A stretch of DNA of 64,000 bases, taken from assembly GCF_018131185.1 (NCBI RefSeq), contig NZ_JAFCJE010000003.1:620001-684000 (forward strand), read 5' to 3'. The notes beneath the pieces are model-generated. The model had not been told where the DNA came from. It searched no databases and worked only from the letters and a program-made list of their open reading frames with translations. Source of the DNA: Bradyrhizobium diazoefficiens. GTDB taxonomy: Bacteria > Pseudomonadota > Alphaproteobacteria > Rhizobiales > Xanthobacteraceae. The position numbers and the translations under genes were made by a program. Positions 1 to 9,059 of this stretch are shown in pieces (position 1 is the first letter of the stretch; each line of letters starts with the position of its first letter).

Positions 1-1
1 G

Positions 2-2071
2 ACCATCTTCGGTACGCTGGCCGGCCCCGATACTGCGACTGCCGGCAATGCAACCATCATCAATGAAGCTGACGGTCTCACCAATTTCGGCGCGTTCACG
101 ACGGCCGGGAATGCGACGATTACCACCAAGGACGGGGGCAAGACCGAGTTCTTCGACAATTCCACCGGCGGCAACGCAAGCTTCATCACCATCGGAACGG
201 GCATCGTCGATTTCGGGGGCAGCATCGGGCCGGGCAGTGACGGCCGCATCACCGCTGGCTCGATCGAAGGCAGCGGCTTCTATTACATCGGCGGCGGCAA
301 TACCCTCGTCGTCGGCGGCAACAACCTCTCGACGGAGGTCAGCGGCGTCATTGGCGATTACGATCCCTGCGGTTGCGGCTTTATCGGACCGGGCTCGCTG
401 GAGAAGGTCGGCAGTGGCACGCTGATCCTCTCGGGCACGAACGCTTACACCGGAACGACCACGGTGAATGGAGGCATCCTGCGGATCGATGGCGATATCT
501 CCCAATCGAGCCTGACGACCGTCAATGCGGGTGGCGCGCTGTTCGGCGCCGGAATCGTCGGCAATACCGTGATTGCGAGCGGCGGAATTTATGCACCCGG
601 CGACGGTGGTCCGGGTTCGAGCATGCAGGTTCATGGCGACCTCACCTTGCAGCCCGGCTCGCTTTATGGCGTTCAGGTCGGTAGCGGGACCAGCACGAGC
701 CACGCGCTCGTCACGGGCAATGTCGCGCTGGATGGCAGCGTTGGCGTCGCGCTGTATCCGGGCAGCACGGTGAAGAAGCACTATTCGATCATGGAGTTCT
801 TCGGCGCTCCCACCGGCAATTTTTCCGGCGTCGCCGCGCCCGGCGGCCTCATCGGCACGACGAGCGTCGGATCGAACGAAGTCTTTCTCGATTTTGCGCT
901 AGACTACGGCGCGAAATACGCGCTCAACGTCAATCGGAAGAACGTTGCAACGACGCTTCAGAATTTCTTCAACGCCAACGGTTTCCTGCAAGCCGAATTG
1001 GCGGGGCTTGGGCCCAACGGCCTGACGCAGGCCTCCGGCGAACCCGCAACGGCATCGCAGCAGACGACGTTCAATGCGATGAATCTGTTCATGAGCCTGT
1101 TGACCGACGTCTTCGGGGCGGGGCGCAGCGGCACGTCGGGTGCGACGCCTTATGCCCCCGACACGAATGCGAAGGATAGGAACGCGCATGATGCCTTTGC
1201 CTCGATGAAGGCGCCGGCTGCGACGTTCGAGCAGCGCTGGGATGTGTGGGCGGCCGGCTACGGCGGCTCGCAGACCACCGACGGCAATGCCGGCCTCGGC
1301 TCGAGCAATACGACCAGCAGCGTCTATGGCACCGCCGTGGGCGTCGACTACCGCTTCTCGCCGTCGACGGTTGCGGGCTTCGCCCTCGCGGGCGGCGCGA
1401 CTGGATTCAGCGTCAACGGACTCGGTTGGGGCCGCTCCGACCTGTTCCAGGCCGGCGCCTTCGTGCGTCATGCGGGCGGACCGGCCTATGTCACAGCGGC
1501 GCTCGCATATGGCTGGCAGGACGTCACGACCAACCGCGTCGTGACGGCTGCCGGTTACGACCAGCTGCGCGCGCAGTTCAACGCCAACGCGGTCTCGGGC
1601 CGCATCGAGGGCGGTTATCGCTATGCCACGCCGTGGGTCGGCGTCACGCCCTATGCCGCGCTGCAGGCCACTCTGTTCAGCCTTCCCGGCTATGCAGAAT
1701 CGGCGGTGGTCGGCAGCAACGTCTTCGCGCTCAACTATGCCGCCAAGGATGTGACCAGCACCCGCACCGAACTCGGCTTGCGCGCGGACAGGTCGTTTGC
1801 CGCGGCCGGCGGCCTTCTGACCCTGCGCGGCCGCCTCGCCTGGGCGCATGATTACAATCCGGACCGCAGTGCCGGCGCGGTGTTCCAGACGCTGCCGGGG
1901 TCGGCTTTCGTCGTGAACGGCGCTGCTCTGGCGCGCGATTCTGCTCTGACCACGGCATCAGCGCAGATGAACTGGATGAATGGCTGGTCTGCCTCGGCGA
2001 CCTTCGAGGGGGAGTTCTCGAACGTTACTCGCTCCTACGCCGGCAAGGGCTTCGTGCGCTACGCGTGGTAA
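2..2071 (+). CDS. Autotransporter adhesin, C-terminal part (5' end outside window)
   Basis: The frame is open from base 2, so the gene begins upstream and only its last 689 codons are seen. The N-terminal part visible here is beta-helix passenger: three 21-residue repeats with the core (A/G)GNA(T/S)(I/F) start at bases 41, 104 and 167. A passenger-associated transport repeat follows around 410-490 (GSGTLILSGTNAYTGTTTV). The last ~280 residues, from about base 1230 (RWDVWAAGYGG), look like the outer-membrane beta-barrel of type V secretion and end in the aromatic residue expected for a barrel (FVRYAW). The expected role is a surface-displayed adhesin or biofilm protein; its ligand is unknown. 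A hairpin follows the stop codon. The internal ATG at 464 is not a real start, because the same frame runs on upstream with passenger sequence. Confidence 0.88.
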   Translation, partial: TIFGTLAGPDTATAGNATIINEADGLTNFGAFTTAGNATITTKDGGKTEFFDNSTGGNASFITIGTGIVDFGGSIGPGSDGRITAGSIEGSGFYYIGGGNTLVVGGNNLSTEVSGVIGDYDPCGCGFIGPGSLEKVGSGTLILSGTNAYTGTTTVNGGILRIDGDISQSSLTTVNAGGALFGAGIVGNTVIASGGIYAPGDGGPGSSMQVHGDLTLQPGSLYGVQVGSGTSTSHALVTGNVALDGSVGVALYPGSTVKKHYSIMEFFGAPTGNFSGVAAPGGLIGTTSVGSNEVFLDFALDYGAKYALNVNRKNVATTLQNFFNANGFLQAELAGLGPNGLTQASGEPATASQQTTFNAMNLFMSLLTDVFGAGRSGTSGATPYAPDTNAKDRNAHDAFASMKAPAATFEQRWDVWAAGYGGSQTTDGNAGLGSSNTTSSVYGTAVGVDYRFSPSTVAGFALAGGATGFSVNGLGWGRSDLFQAGAFVRHAGGPAYVTAALAYGWQDVTTNRVVTAAGYDQLRAQFNANAVSGRIEGGYRYATPWVGVTPYAALQATLFSLPGYAESAVVGSNVFALNYAAKDVTSTRTELGLRADRSFAAAGGLLTLRGRLAWAHDYNPDRSAGAVFQTLPGSAFVVNGAALARDSALTTASAQMNWMNGWSASATFEGEFSNVTRSYAGKGFVRYAW

Positions 2072-2080
2072 GGCGTTGTC

Positions 2081-2096
2081 ACCTCCCTTGGGAGGT
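2081..2096. terminator. Hairpin between convergent genes
   Basis: ACCTCCC and GGGAGGT form a perfect 7-bp inverted repeat separated by two bases. It lies in the 30-base gap between the autotransporter stop and the end of the MlaD-like gene. No T-run follows, so it is only a candidate terminator, possibly bidirectional. Confidence 0.45.
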
Positions 2097-2101
2097 AGGC
2101 G

Positions 2102-2932
2102 TCACCGCTTCTTCTGCTCGGGCCTGCGTGGTGGACGCGGGGCGGCGGGTGCTGCCGGCGTTCCACTCATCTTGTTGGCTGCTTCGCTGACGTCGAGCAG
2201 CGAGCGACGAATGTCCTCGAGATAGCCCGCCGATTTCTTCTTCATGATATCGGCAAGCTCGTGCAATCCCTTGATCTTCTCGTACAGCTCGTCGGCCTTG
2301 CCGTCGACGAAGCCGGGCACGACGCTCTCGATCTTCGTGACCGCCTTGTCGAAGCCCGCGAAGGCGCTATCGACCTTGGCCATGACGGAATCGATCTCGC
2401 CGCCTTTGCTCCGGAGATCGGCGGTGTAGTTCTCGAACGTGCGCAGGCCGTCCTTGATTGCAGGGGCGTTGCTGACGATCGTGCGGTCGACGCTGTGCAG
2501 GGTGTCGACGATGGATTCGGCGTCGCTGAGATCGGCGGTCAGCACGGGAACGCCGTCCGAGTCCAGCGGCACCGGTGGCGCGGAGGGAGCGCCACCGATC
2601 AGCGAGATCGCGGCAACGCCGGTGAGGCCCTGGAACTCGATGCCCGCCACGGTGTCCTTGCGGATCGGCGCGGAGTTGTCGAGCATCACCAGCGCCACGA
2701 TCCTGCGCGGATTCTCCAGCTTGATCGACAGAATCTGGCCCGCCGGGACGCCGTCGAAATTGACCGGCCCGCCGCGACGCAGCCCGCTGGCGGACCCGCT
2801 CTCAAACACCACGCGCAACTGGCTGCGGCTCTGGAGGGTACGCCATTTCTGCACGCCTAGCAGGCCACCGAACGCCACGGCGATGACCGCCAGCGTCGCC
2901 GTTCCGATCACCAGATTGCTCGCGCGTGCCAT
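2102..2932 (-). CDS. MlaD/MCE-family lipid transport protein, orphan
   Basis: This 276-residue protein has one N-terminal membrane helix (about residues 5-25) and then a periplasmic MCE domain with the typical stretch GGPVNFDGVPAGQI. A long C-terminal region predicted to be helical follows. MlaD-type proteins form hexameric rings that shuttle phospholipids between the inner and outer membranes with an MlaE permease and MlaF ATPase. Neither partner is adjacent, so this copy is an orphan in the window. The frame could start with a TTG at 2953, but the ATG at 2932 gives the compact MARASN start usual for MlaD. Neither start has a clear ribosome site. The C-terminus is rich in Pro/Ala and ends in basic residues. 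Confidence 0.8.
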   Translation of the reverse strand: MARASNLVIGTATLAVIAVAFGGLLGVQKWRTLQSRSQLRVVFESGSASGLRRGGPVNFDGVPAGQILSIKLENPRRIVALVMLDNSAPIRKDTVAGIEFQGLTGVAAISLIGGAPSAPPVPLDSDGVPVLTADLSDAESIVDTLHSVDRTIVSNAPAIKDGLRTFENYTADLRSKGGEIDSVMAKVDSAFAGFDKAVTKIESVVPGFVDGKADELYEKIKGLHELADIMKKKSAGYLEDIRRSLLDVSEAANKMSGTPAAPAAPRPPRRPEQKKR

Positions 2933-2986
2933 GCGGGAAGGTTTTACGGCCAAAGCAGGGAAGTTGGAAGAAGTCCGTAATGTTAA

Positions 2987-3069
2987 GTAGGGCGGGTTAG
3001 CGAAGCGTAACCCGCCTCCGCTTTAGGGATCCAAGAGGGCGGATTACGCTGACGCCAATCCGCCCTACG
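2987..3069. repeat. Intergenic palindromic repeat, family D (GTAGGGCG...CGCCCTAC)
   Basis: The ends are inverted copies (GTAGGGCG and CGCCCTAC). The interior holds two further stems built from GCGGGTTA/TAACCCGC and GGCGGATT/AATCCGCC. It fills the gap between the MlaD-like gene and the CoA ligase gene. It resembles the elements at 19730 and 24485. Confidence 0.75.
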
Positions 3070-3074
3070 CGATC

Positions 3075-5294
3075 TCAATGTTCGGCAGCGCGTCTTGCCG
3101 CAGCGTTGTTCAGGACGATCAGGGCATCGACGGCGACGCCGGTCCTGGTGTTGATCAGGAACGGGTTGATGTCGATCGAGGCGATCCGGTCGCCGGCGTC
3201 CGCGATCAAATTGGACAGGCCGACCAGCGCTTTCACTGCGGAGGCCTCGTGCAGGGCCGGCTTGCCGCGATAGCCACGCAGCTTGATTCCGGCCTTGGTC
3301 CGGCCGATCAGGAGCCGCGCCTCGGCCTCGTCCAGGGGCGCGCCGGCGAGCGCGACGTCCTTCATCAGCTCGATGTCGATGCCGCCGGTGCCGAACAGCA
3401 CGACCGGTCCCATCTCGGCATCGAGCGAGGCGCCGACGACGAGCTCGAGCTCGGCCTTGACCTGTTGCGCGATGAGGATGCCGTCGAGCTTCGGCTTGCC
3501 TTTCAGCTTCGCCACCCGTGCGGTGATGTCGGCGAACGCCTTCTTCACCTCGGCGGAACTGTTGAGGTTCAGCACGACACCGCCGATGTCGGATTTGTGC
3601 AGGATCTCCGCGCTGACGAGCTTTGCCACGACCGGAAAGCCGATCTCCTTGGCGATCCTTGCGGCTTCCGCCGCAGTCTGTGCGATCGCCTCCTTGGAGA
3701 TCGGAATACCGTAGGCCTTCAGGAGCTTCTTCGAGGCGACCTCGTCCAGCGCGGCACCGTTTGCCGATTTCAACGCCTTCTCGAGCACGGCGCGCGCGGC
3801 AGGCTTCGAGCTCGAGGCGACGTCGGGCACCTCTTTGCGCAGCTTGGCGTAGTCGAGCAGCGACTTGATCGCGGTCACCGCCCGGTCCATGCCCTGCATG
3901 ACCGCGAGATGCGGCAGCGATTTGCGCAGGGTCTTGGTGAACTCGGTGAAGCCGATGGACATCGCGCTGATGTAGATCACGGGCTTGCCGCCCTGGCGCG
4001 CCATGTCGTCGACGATGCGCAGGTTGCGTTCGCGCAGCTCATGCGGCGCCTTGGGCAGTTCAGCGTCGACGATGACGATATCGATGTCGGGATCGTCGAT
4101 CATCAGCTTGATCGACTTCATGTAGACGGAGGGATCGACCACCGCGGCAAAGCCGGCATCGAGCGGATTGCCGACGATCGAGCCCGGTCCTAGCATTTTG
4201 GCCAGCTCGCAGCCGACATGCGGGCTGAGCGGCGCGAAGTTCAGGCCTTCCTTGTAGAAGGCATCGAGCAGCATGCCGCGCTTGCCGCCCGACAGCGTGA
4301 CGGCGGCGAGGCGGTTGCCTTTGGGCACCGCCGCGTGGACGAAGCATTCCGTGGTCTCGATCAGCTCATCGAGCCCGTCGACCCGGATCACCCCTTCGCG
4401 CGTCGCAACCGCGTCGAACGTCTCGATCGAGCCCGCAAGCGCGCCGGTATGCGCCATCGCCGCGGCGCGGCCGCCCTCCGACGCGCCAAGCTTGAGCGCG
4501 ATCACGGGCTTGCTCGCGGCGCGCGCTGCCTTGCAGGCATCACGGAACGCCTTGGTATTGCGCACGCCTTCGAGGTAGACGACGATCACCTTGATGCTCG
4601 GATCCTCGGCGAAGTAGCGCATCAGGTCTGGCGTCTCTAACCCGGCCTCGTTGCCGGTCGTCACCATATAGCCGACACCGACGCCCCGATCCTCCAGCGC
4701 CTGGCGGATCGCCATGACGATGGCCCCCGACTGTCCGGCGATCGACACCGCACCTTGCTCCATGGTGACGATGCGGTCGTCGATGTTGGTGAAGAGCTTC
4801 TCGCCGGCGCTTAGGTTGCCGAGGCAATTCGGGCCGGTGACGGCAAGCCCGGTCTCGCGTATCGCCGTCTGCAGTTCGGCAGCGAGCTTCTGGCTGTCCT
4901 CATCCTGCAGCTCGCTGAAGCCCGAGGTGACGATGGTGGCGGAGCGCGCGCCCGCCGCAGCGGCGTCGCGGATCACCTGGACGGCAAAGCGCGCCGGCAC
5001 CAGCACCAACACGTGATCGGGCTTCTCCGGGAGGCTCGCAAAGTCCTTGTAGCAGGGGACGCCCCAGATGGCTTCGCGTTTGGCATTGACCGGATAGAGG
5101 CCGCCCTCGTAACCGTACTTGACCAGATTGTTCCAGATGCGCTCGGCATAATTCCCGGGCTTGTCGGTCGCGCCCACCAACACGATGTTGAGCGGGTGCA
5201 GCATCGCGTGAATGCCCTTGACGGTATCTCCGGCGTCGGGAGCCGGAGACCATGGTCGTTGCGAAACCGGTGCGGCAGGCACTCGAGCTTCCAT
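3075..5294 (-). CDS. Acyl-CoA synthetase (NDP-forming) / acetate-CoA ligase family
   Basis: At 739 residues this matches single-chain NDP-forming acyl-CoA synthetases. The N-terminal CoA-binding domain has a Rossmann-like start (NIVLVGATDKPGNYAERIW). Next come succinyl-CoA ligase-like domains with the likely phospho-histidine in AAAMAHTGALAG, and a C-terminal ATP-grasp domain (EIGFPVVAKLVSAEILHKSD). These enzymes interconvert acyl-CoA and acid with ADP/ATP. The substrate cannot be told from sequence; members act on acetate, phenylacetate, pimelate or ferulate-type acids. The start at 5294 is supported by GAGGGAAG seven bases upstream. The gene is divergent from a glycosyltransferase, with a 200-base shared upstream region. 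Confidence 0.88.
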   Translation of the reverse strand: MEARVPAAPVSQRPWSPAPDAGDTVKGIHAMLHPLNIVLVGATDKPGNYAERIWNNLVKYGYEGGLYPVNAKREAIWGVPCYKDFASLPEKPDHVLVLVPARFAVQVIRDAAAAGARSATIVTSGFSELQDEDSQKLAAELQTAIRETGLAVTGPNCLGNLSAGEKLFTNIDDRIVTMEQGAVSIAGQSGAIVMAIRQALEDRGVGVGYMVTTGNEAGLETPDLMRYFAEDPSIKVIVVYLEGVRNTKAFRDACKAARAASKPVIALKLGASEGGRAAAMAHTGALAGSIETFDAVATREGVIRVDGLDELIETTECFVHAAVPKGNRLAAVTLSGGKRGMLLDAFYKEGLNFAPLSPHVGCELAKMLGPGSIVGNPLDAGFAAVVDPSVYMKSIKLMIDDPDIDIVIVDAELPKAPHELRERNLRIVDDMARQGGKPVIYISAMSIGFTEFTKTLRKSLPHLAVMQGMDRAVTAIKSLLDYAKLRKEVPDVASSSKPAARAVLEKALKSANGAALDEVASKKLLKAYGIPISKEAIAQTAAEAARIAKEIGFPVVAKLVSAEILHKSDIGGVVLNLNSSAEVKKAFADITARVAKLKGKPKLDGILIAQQVKAELELVVGASLDAEMGPVVLFGTGGIDIELMKDVALAGAPLDEAEARLLIGRTKAGIKLRGYRGKPALHEASAVKALVGLSNLIADAGDRIASIDINPFLINTRTGVAVDALIVLNNAAARRAAEH

Positions 5295-5496
5295 GCGCTT
5301 CCCTCACTTCTTGTTCTTGTTGCAACGCGCTGTTGCGCCGGCTTCGCGGGCTGACCGTGGCGGGACTCCATGCCGCGAGACGGAATGGGCAAGTCTCGAC
5401 GACAAGGCCTGACGATGAGGCTAGCATCGCGAGCCTTTTGGCGAAAGTGCGAACGATCCGGCAAGATGCTAGGAACTGTGACGCATACCCTCTCAA

Positions 5497-7146
5497 ATGG
5501 TGATCATGCCGCTTCTATCCATCGTGGTGCCGACCCTCGATCGTCCCAACACGCTTCGCCACGCGCTCGCGACCATGGCGTGCCAGCCTGCGCATGCGGA
5601 CTGCGAGTTCGTCGTTCAGAACAATGGCGGCAATCCCGAGATCGCGAAGATGGTCGCAGACCTCGAGGACGAGCGCTTCAAGCATTTTGCCAGCGACACC
5701 GTCCTGACCATGACCGACAATTGGGAGGCGGCGCTCGGCCATGCCTCGGGCGAGTACATTGCCTTCCTCGGCGACGACGACGGATTGATGCCCTATGCCT
5801 GTGCCACGGCGTCGGAGCTGCTCTCCGGCCGAAAGATCGATCTTCTGAGCTGGCCCGCATACAGCTACTACTGGCCGGGCTACTACCATCCGGCTTTCCG
5901 CAATCGCCTGGTTGCCGAGATCGACCTGACTTCGTCGGTCAGGCGCGTCTCGTCGCGTCGCGAGCTGGCGCGCATCTTCGGCTTCCAGGCGCACTATGCG
6001 AATCTGCCGATGATCTACAATTCGTTCGTCCGCCGCAGCGTCATCGACCGGATGCGTGCGGTCGGCGGCCGTTACTTCATCGGCCTATCGCCCGACGTGG
6101 CATCCGGTATCGCCAACGCTGCGCTGACCGACAGTTTCGTCCGGCTGTCGCGGCCTCTGGGCATGGCCGGATTTTCGGAGCACAGCACCGGTCATGCGCT
6201 GTTCTTCGAGACCACGGATCTGCTGGAAACGTCGCGGGGGGCGCGCGATTTCGGACCCATTGACGACGATCCCCGGCTCCCTGATCTCAACGCGCTCCAG
6301 CTCTTCATCGCCAAGGACATGCTCGTCCTCAAGCGACTGCTGCTGACGGACGGCGACGACGTGCGGCTCGACTTCAAGGCACTGGCACAGGCGCTTGCGA
6401 CCGACATCAACAATCGGCCGCCCCTCTATGATCGAACCGTACAAACCATCGGCGAGCTCGCCCGCACGCATGGGTTCGATGTCGCCGACATCGTCATTCC
6501 TGCCCGCCTCCCGGATCGGCCGCCGCCCGGCAAGGGTGTTCGCGTCATCGGACAGAACCGCGTGATTTACGAGCTGGATGGTTCTGCGCTCGGGCTCAAT
6601 TCGATAGCGGATGCAGTGCGCCTGATCGCGCATTTCGTGCCGGATCAGGAGCCGTTCGATCCGGCCGCTCTGGAGGTCGTGTCTGCGCCGGTCCTCGGCG
6701 CGGAGGAGCTTGAATTCAGGTGGGGCGGGGCGGGCGTCGCCGCGTTGATCGAGGGTTGGAGCGAGCCGGAGCAATGGGGCACCTGGTCCGTTGCCAGGAA
6801 TTGCGTGCTCCGCTTTGAGGTTCGTCCCATCCCGTCGCGACCTGTAGAGCTCGTGCTGGTGTGCCGGGCTTTCGTTTCCGACGGCAACCCGCAACTGCGT
6901 GCGGCTTGCCGCGTCGGCAACGGAGTGGAGCAGCACTTGACGTTTTCGAAAGAAGCATTTGCGGGCTTGCGCAGGTTGATGCTCGATCCCGCCGCGATTG
7001 GCGCCGACGGGACGTTGACCATCAGCCTGTCGCTATCCGATCCACGCTCGCCCGCCGATCTGGGACTGAGCTCGGATGTGCGTCCTCTCGGCATCGGCAT
7101 CGAGCGGATCTGGCTCGACGATGTCCATCCGTCACGAGACCGCTGA
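5497..7146 (+). CDS. Family 2 glycosyltransferase with C-terminal beta domain
   Basis: The protein has 549 residues. The GT-A fold starts at once (LSIVVPTLDRPNTL), and the nucleotide-sugar/metal motif GDDDG lies at residues 92-96, so it probably transfers a sugar from an NDP-sugar at the cytoplasmic face. After about residue 380 there is a second, beta-rich region with a GWSEPEQWGTWS motif and a terminal DVRPLGIGIERIWL. A related C-terminal end occurs in the glycosyltransferase at 12330. The start is uncertain: ATG at 5497 or 5506, with only a distant AGGAA upstream. It converges on the next glycosyltransferase with a 12-base gap. The acceptor is unknown; surface polysaccharide or protein glycosylation is an inference. 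Confidence 0.85.
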   Translation: MVIMPLLSIVVPTLDRPNTLRHALATMACQPAHADCEFVVQNNGGNPEIAKMVADLEDERFKHFASDTVLTMTDNWEAALGHASGEYIAFLGDDDGLMPYACATASELLSGRKIDLLSWPAYSYYWPGYYHPAFRNRLVAEIDLTSSVRRVSSRRELARIFGFQAHYANLPMIYNSFVRRSVIDRMRAVGGRYFIGLSPDVASGIANAALTDSFVRLSRPLGMAGFSEHSTGHALFFETTDLLETSRGARDFGPIDDDPRLPDLNALQLFIAKDMLVLKRLLLTDGDDVRLDFKALAQALATDINNRPPLYDRTVQTIGELARTHGFDVADIVIPARLPDRPPPGKGVRVIGQNRVIYELDGSALGLNSIADAVRLIAHFVPDQEPFDPAALEVVSAPVLGAEELEFRWGGAGVAALIEGWSEPEQWGTWSVARNCVLRFEVRPIPSRPVELVLVCRAFVSDGNPQLRAACRVGNGVEQHLTFSKEAFAGLRRLMLDPAAIGADGTLTISLSLSDPRSPADLGLSSDVRPLGIGIERIWLDDVHPSRDR

Positions 7147-7157
7147 TCGCCGCCTGG

Positions 7158-8150
7158 TCAGTACCGCAGCAGGCTCAGCTTGTAGGCATAGTGAAAGGCG
7201 ACCTGGCGCGCGAGATAGGGGGCGATGGCGCGGCGGATCTGCATCTGGGTCGGATCGTAGCCGAGAACGCGGCGCCGCAGGATGCCCATCTCCTTGACGC
7301 CGATCGCGTAGGTTGCTGCCGTCTTCTGGGCGTCATGGATTCGGAAGCAGGCGAGAAATCGCGGCAGACGCACGAATCTGAACCCCGCGGCCTGCGCTCG
7401 CAGGATGAAGTCCCAATCCATCGCGTAATGGAAGCCTTCGTCGATCGGCCCGATCTTGTCCCACACGCGCTTGCGCCAGAACATCGTCTCCTGCGGGATA
7501 TAGTCGGCATATTGCAGCGCGTGCCCGTCATGGGGCGGCAGCACGGCGCGGCCGACCTCGAGACCTTCGCGGTCGACGAAGACGCGATGGCCATAGACGA
7601 TGTCGACCTGCGGATGCGATGTGAAGTAGTTGGCGACATAGGCCAGCGTTCCTGGCAGCAACATGTCGTCGCTGTTGAGATAGGCCATGATCTCGCAGTC
7701 GACGTCCGTAAAGCCCAGATTAATGGCGTTCGACTGCCCGCTGTCAGGTTCGCTCTTCCAGCTGATGCCGTCGCCGCAGCTCTTCAGGAGATCTGTCGTA
7801 CCATCGATCGAGGCGCCATCCTGCACGTGATAATGCAGGTTCGGATAGTTCTGACTGACGATGCTCTCGATCGTGGCGTTGAGATATTGCGCATGGTTGT
7901 AGCTCGGCGTGACGATCGCGATCCGCGGTGCAGTCCCCTCGATCGAGGGAGCCGGCGGGAAAGTCCTCAAATTGAGCAGTCGCGGCGGATACTGCTCGAA
8001 AGTCCACATCGGCGGGCGACGCCAGAGGCTCCGCAGGGAGGATCGTCTTTGCCCGGCGGCGATGAGATCCTGCTTCCTTTCCAGGAGCGCGACGCGATTT
8101 TCGAGTTGCTCCAATCGTTGTTCGAGGCGCTGCCTGAACTCGTCGTCCAT
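7158..8150 (-). CDS. Family 2 glycosyltransferase with N-terminal coiled coil
   Basis: This 330-residue protein opens with a heptad-rich stretch (residues 1-33, repeated Leu/Arg/Glu) likely to form a coiled coil. A GT-A domain follows: PRIAIVTPSYNHAQYL at about 75-90 and the DxD-like NSDD at 159-162. A later MDWDFIL segment fits the acceptor-side acidic motif of GT2 enzymes. It is similar to WcaA-type transferases of polysaccharide loci. It lies downstream of the sortase gene on the same strand with a 160-base gap, so co-transcription with the sortase pair is possible but not shown. It probably acts in cell-surface glycan synthesis. Confidence 0.87.
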   Translation of the reverse strand: MDDEFRQRLEQRLEQLENRVALLERKQDLIAAGQRRSSLRSLWRRPPMWTFEQYPPRLLNLRTFPPAPSIEGTAPRIAIVTPSYNHAQYLNATIESIVSQNYPNLHYHVQDGASIDGTTDLLKSCGDGISWKSEPDSGQSNAINLGFTDVDCEIMAYLNSDDMLLPGTLAYVANYFTSHPQVDIVYGHRVFVDREGLEVGRAVLPPHDGHALQYADYIPQETMFWRKRVWDKIGPIDEGFHYAMDWDFILRAQAAGFRFVRLPRFLACFRIHDAQKTAATYAIGVKEMGILRRRVLGYDPTQMQIRRAIAPYLARQVAFHYAYKLSLLRY

Positions 8151-8310
8151 CTATCGTTCTTTCACAAATCACGACGTGCAGAAATCAATGGGCCATTCTT
8201 GCATTCCCCGTCCAACGGCGCCAGTTCACGGTTGCGTCAAACGCGATGGCCCGGCCCGCTCGCGCGATTTCAGAGGCTCGATCGCTCCCTCATGGGTTGA
8301 TTGCGAACCG

Positions 8311-8880
8311 CTATTCACCCGTTTCGATCAGGATGGCATGCAGGACATATCGTTCCGGACCTTCGGTGACGGCGTCGAACGGCCAGCAGGTCGTGAGCAC
8401 GAGCTCGACATCCTGCGCTGTGGGATCGATGCCCGATGCATCGAAGCGGACCACGGCGGATGAATCCGCGCGATAGCGAAAGCGTTTGCCGTCACGACGT
8501 GTGACATCGATCACGTCACCAACTGCGACGTTGCGCAGGAAGCGGAAATGTGTGTCGCGATGTCCAGCATATACGGCGGTGCCGCGCTCGCCGGCATCAA
8601 CCGTTTGGTGGATGTGGCCGGGGCCAAAGGCAAGCGCCTGTCCGCTCGCACCTTCCAGCACGATCGCGCTGGCTCCGATCCGCTTCACCTCGATCCGCGC
8701 GACCGGCCAGGTGTCGGCCCATGACCACGGCTTGATCACCTCGCCCGTTGCCAGGCTTCTGTCGAAGGCGCGCTCCAGCAGTACCTGCGCGAGCCACGCC
8801 TTGGCATGGATATAGGCGCCGTCGCCGAACAGGATGAGGCCGATCAGTGCCAGAACCAGGGGAGATGAGAAGCGGGGCAT
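8311..8880 (-). CDS. Class GN sortase
   Basis: At 189 residues this is the size of Gram-negative class GN sortases. An N-terminal hydrophobic helix (about residues 8-22) anchors it in the inner membrane. The catalytic triad of the family is visible: His107 in AGHRDTHF, Cys165 in LTTCWPF and Arg177 in GPERYV. Sortases cut a C-terminal sorting signal and join the new end to an amine. The likely substrate is the upstream gene's product, which ends with LPKTA, a hydrophobic helix and a basic tail. A Shine-Dalgarno sequence (GGAAGGGAAA) precedes ATG 8880, and a palindromic repeat directly abuts it. Confidence 0.93.
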   Translation of the reverse strand: MPRFSSPLVLALIGLILFGDGAYIHAKAWLAQVLLERAFDRSLATGEVIKPWSWADTWPVARIEVKRIGASAIVLEGASGQALAFGPGHIHQTVDAGERGTAVYAGHRDTHFRFLRNVAVGDVIDVTRRDGKRFRYRADSSAVVRFDASGIDPTAQDVELVLTTCWPFDAVTEGPERYVLHAILIETGE

Positions 8881-8893
8881 CGTGTTTCCCTTC

Positions 8894-8979
8894 CGTCATT
8901 GCGAGCGAAGGGAAGCAATCCGGGCTGTCTCCTGAGCGGCAGTCTGGATTGCTTCGTCGCTTCGCTCCTCGCAATGACG
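8894..8979. repeat. Intergenic palindromic repeat, family A (CGTCATTGCGAGC...GCAATGACG), copy 1
   Basis: The 86-base element begins CGTCATTGCGAGCGAAG and ends with the inverted sequence CTCCTCGCAATGACG. A near copy lies at 60460-60542. It sits between the sortase target gene and the sortase gene and ends two bases before the sortase ribosome site. Confidence 0.85.
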
Positions 8980-9059
8980 TTGAGAAAAAGGCGCGCGCGG
9001 CCGTTGGGTACGGGACGGGCGACCGCGCGCGCTAACAGAGGAGTCGGGGTGCTCCTCTC

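Noticed and set aside
899..1849. Minus-strand open frame of 316 codons inside the autotransporter
   Set aside because: It is a shadow of the GC-rich plus-strand barrel gene. Its composition is Arg/Gly-rich without any domain.
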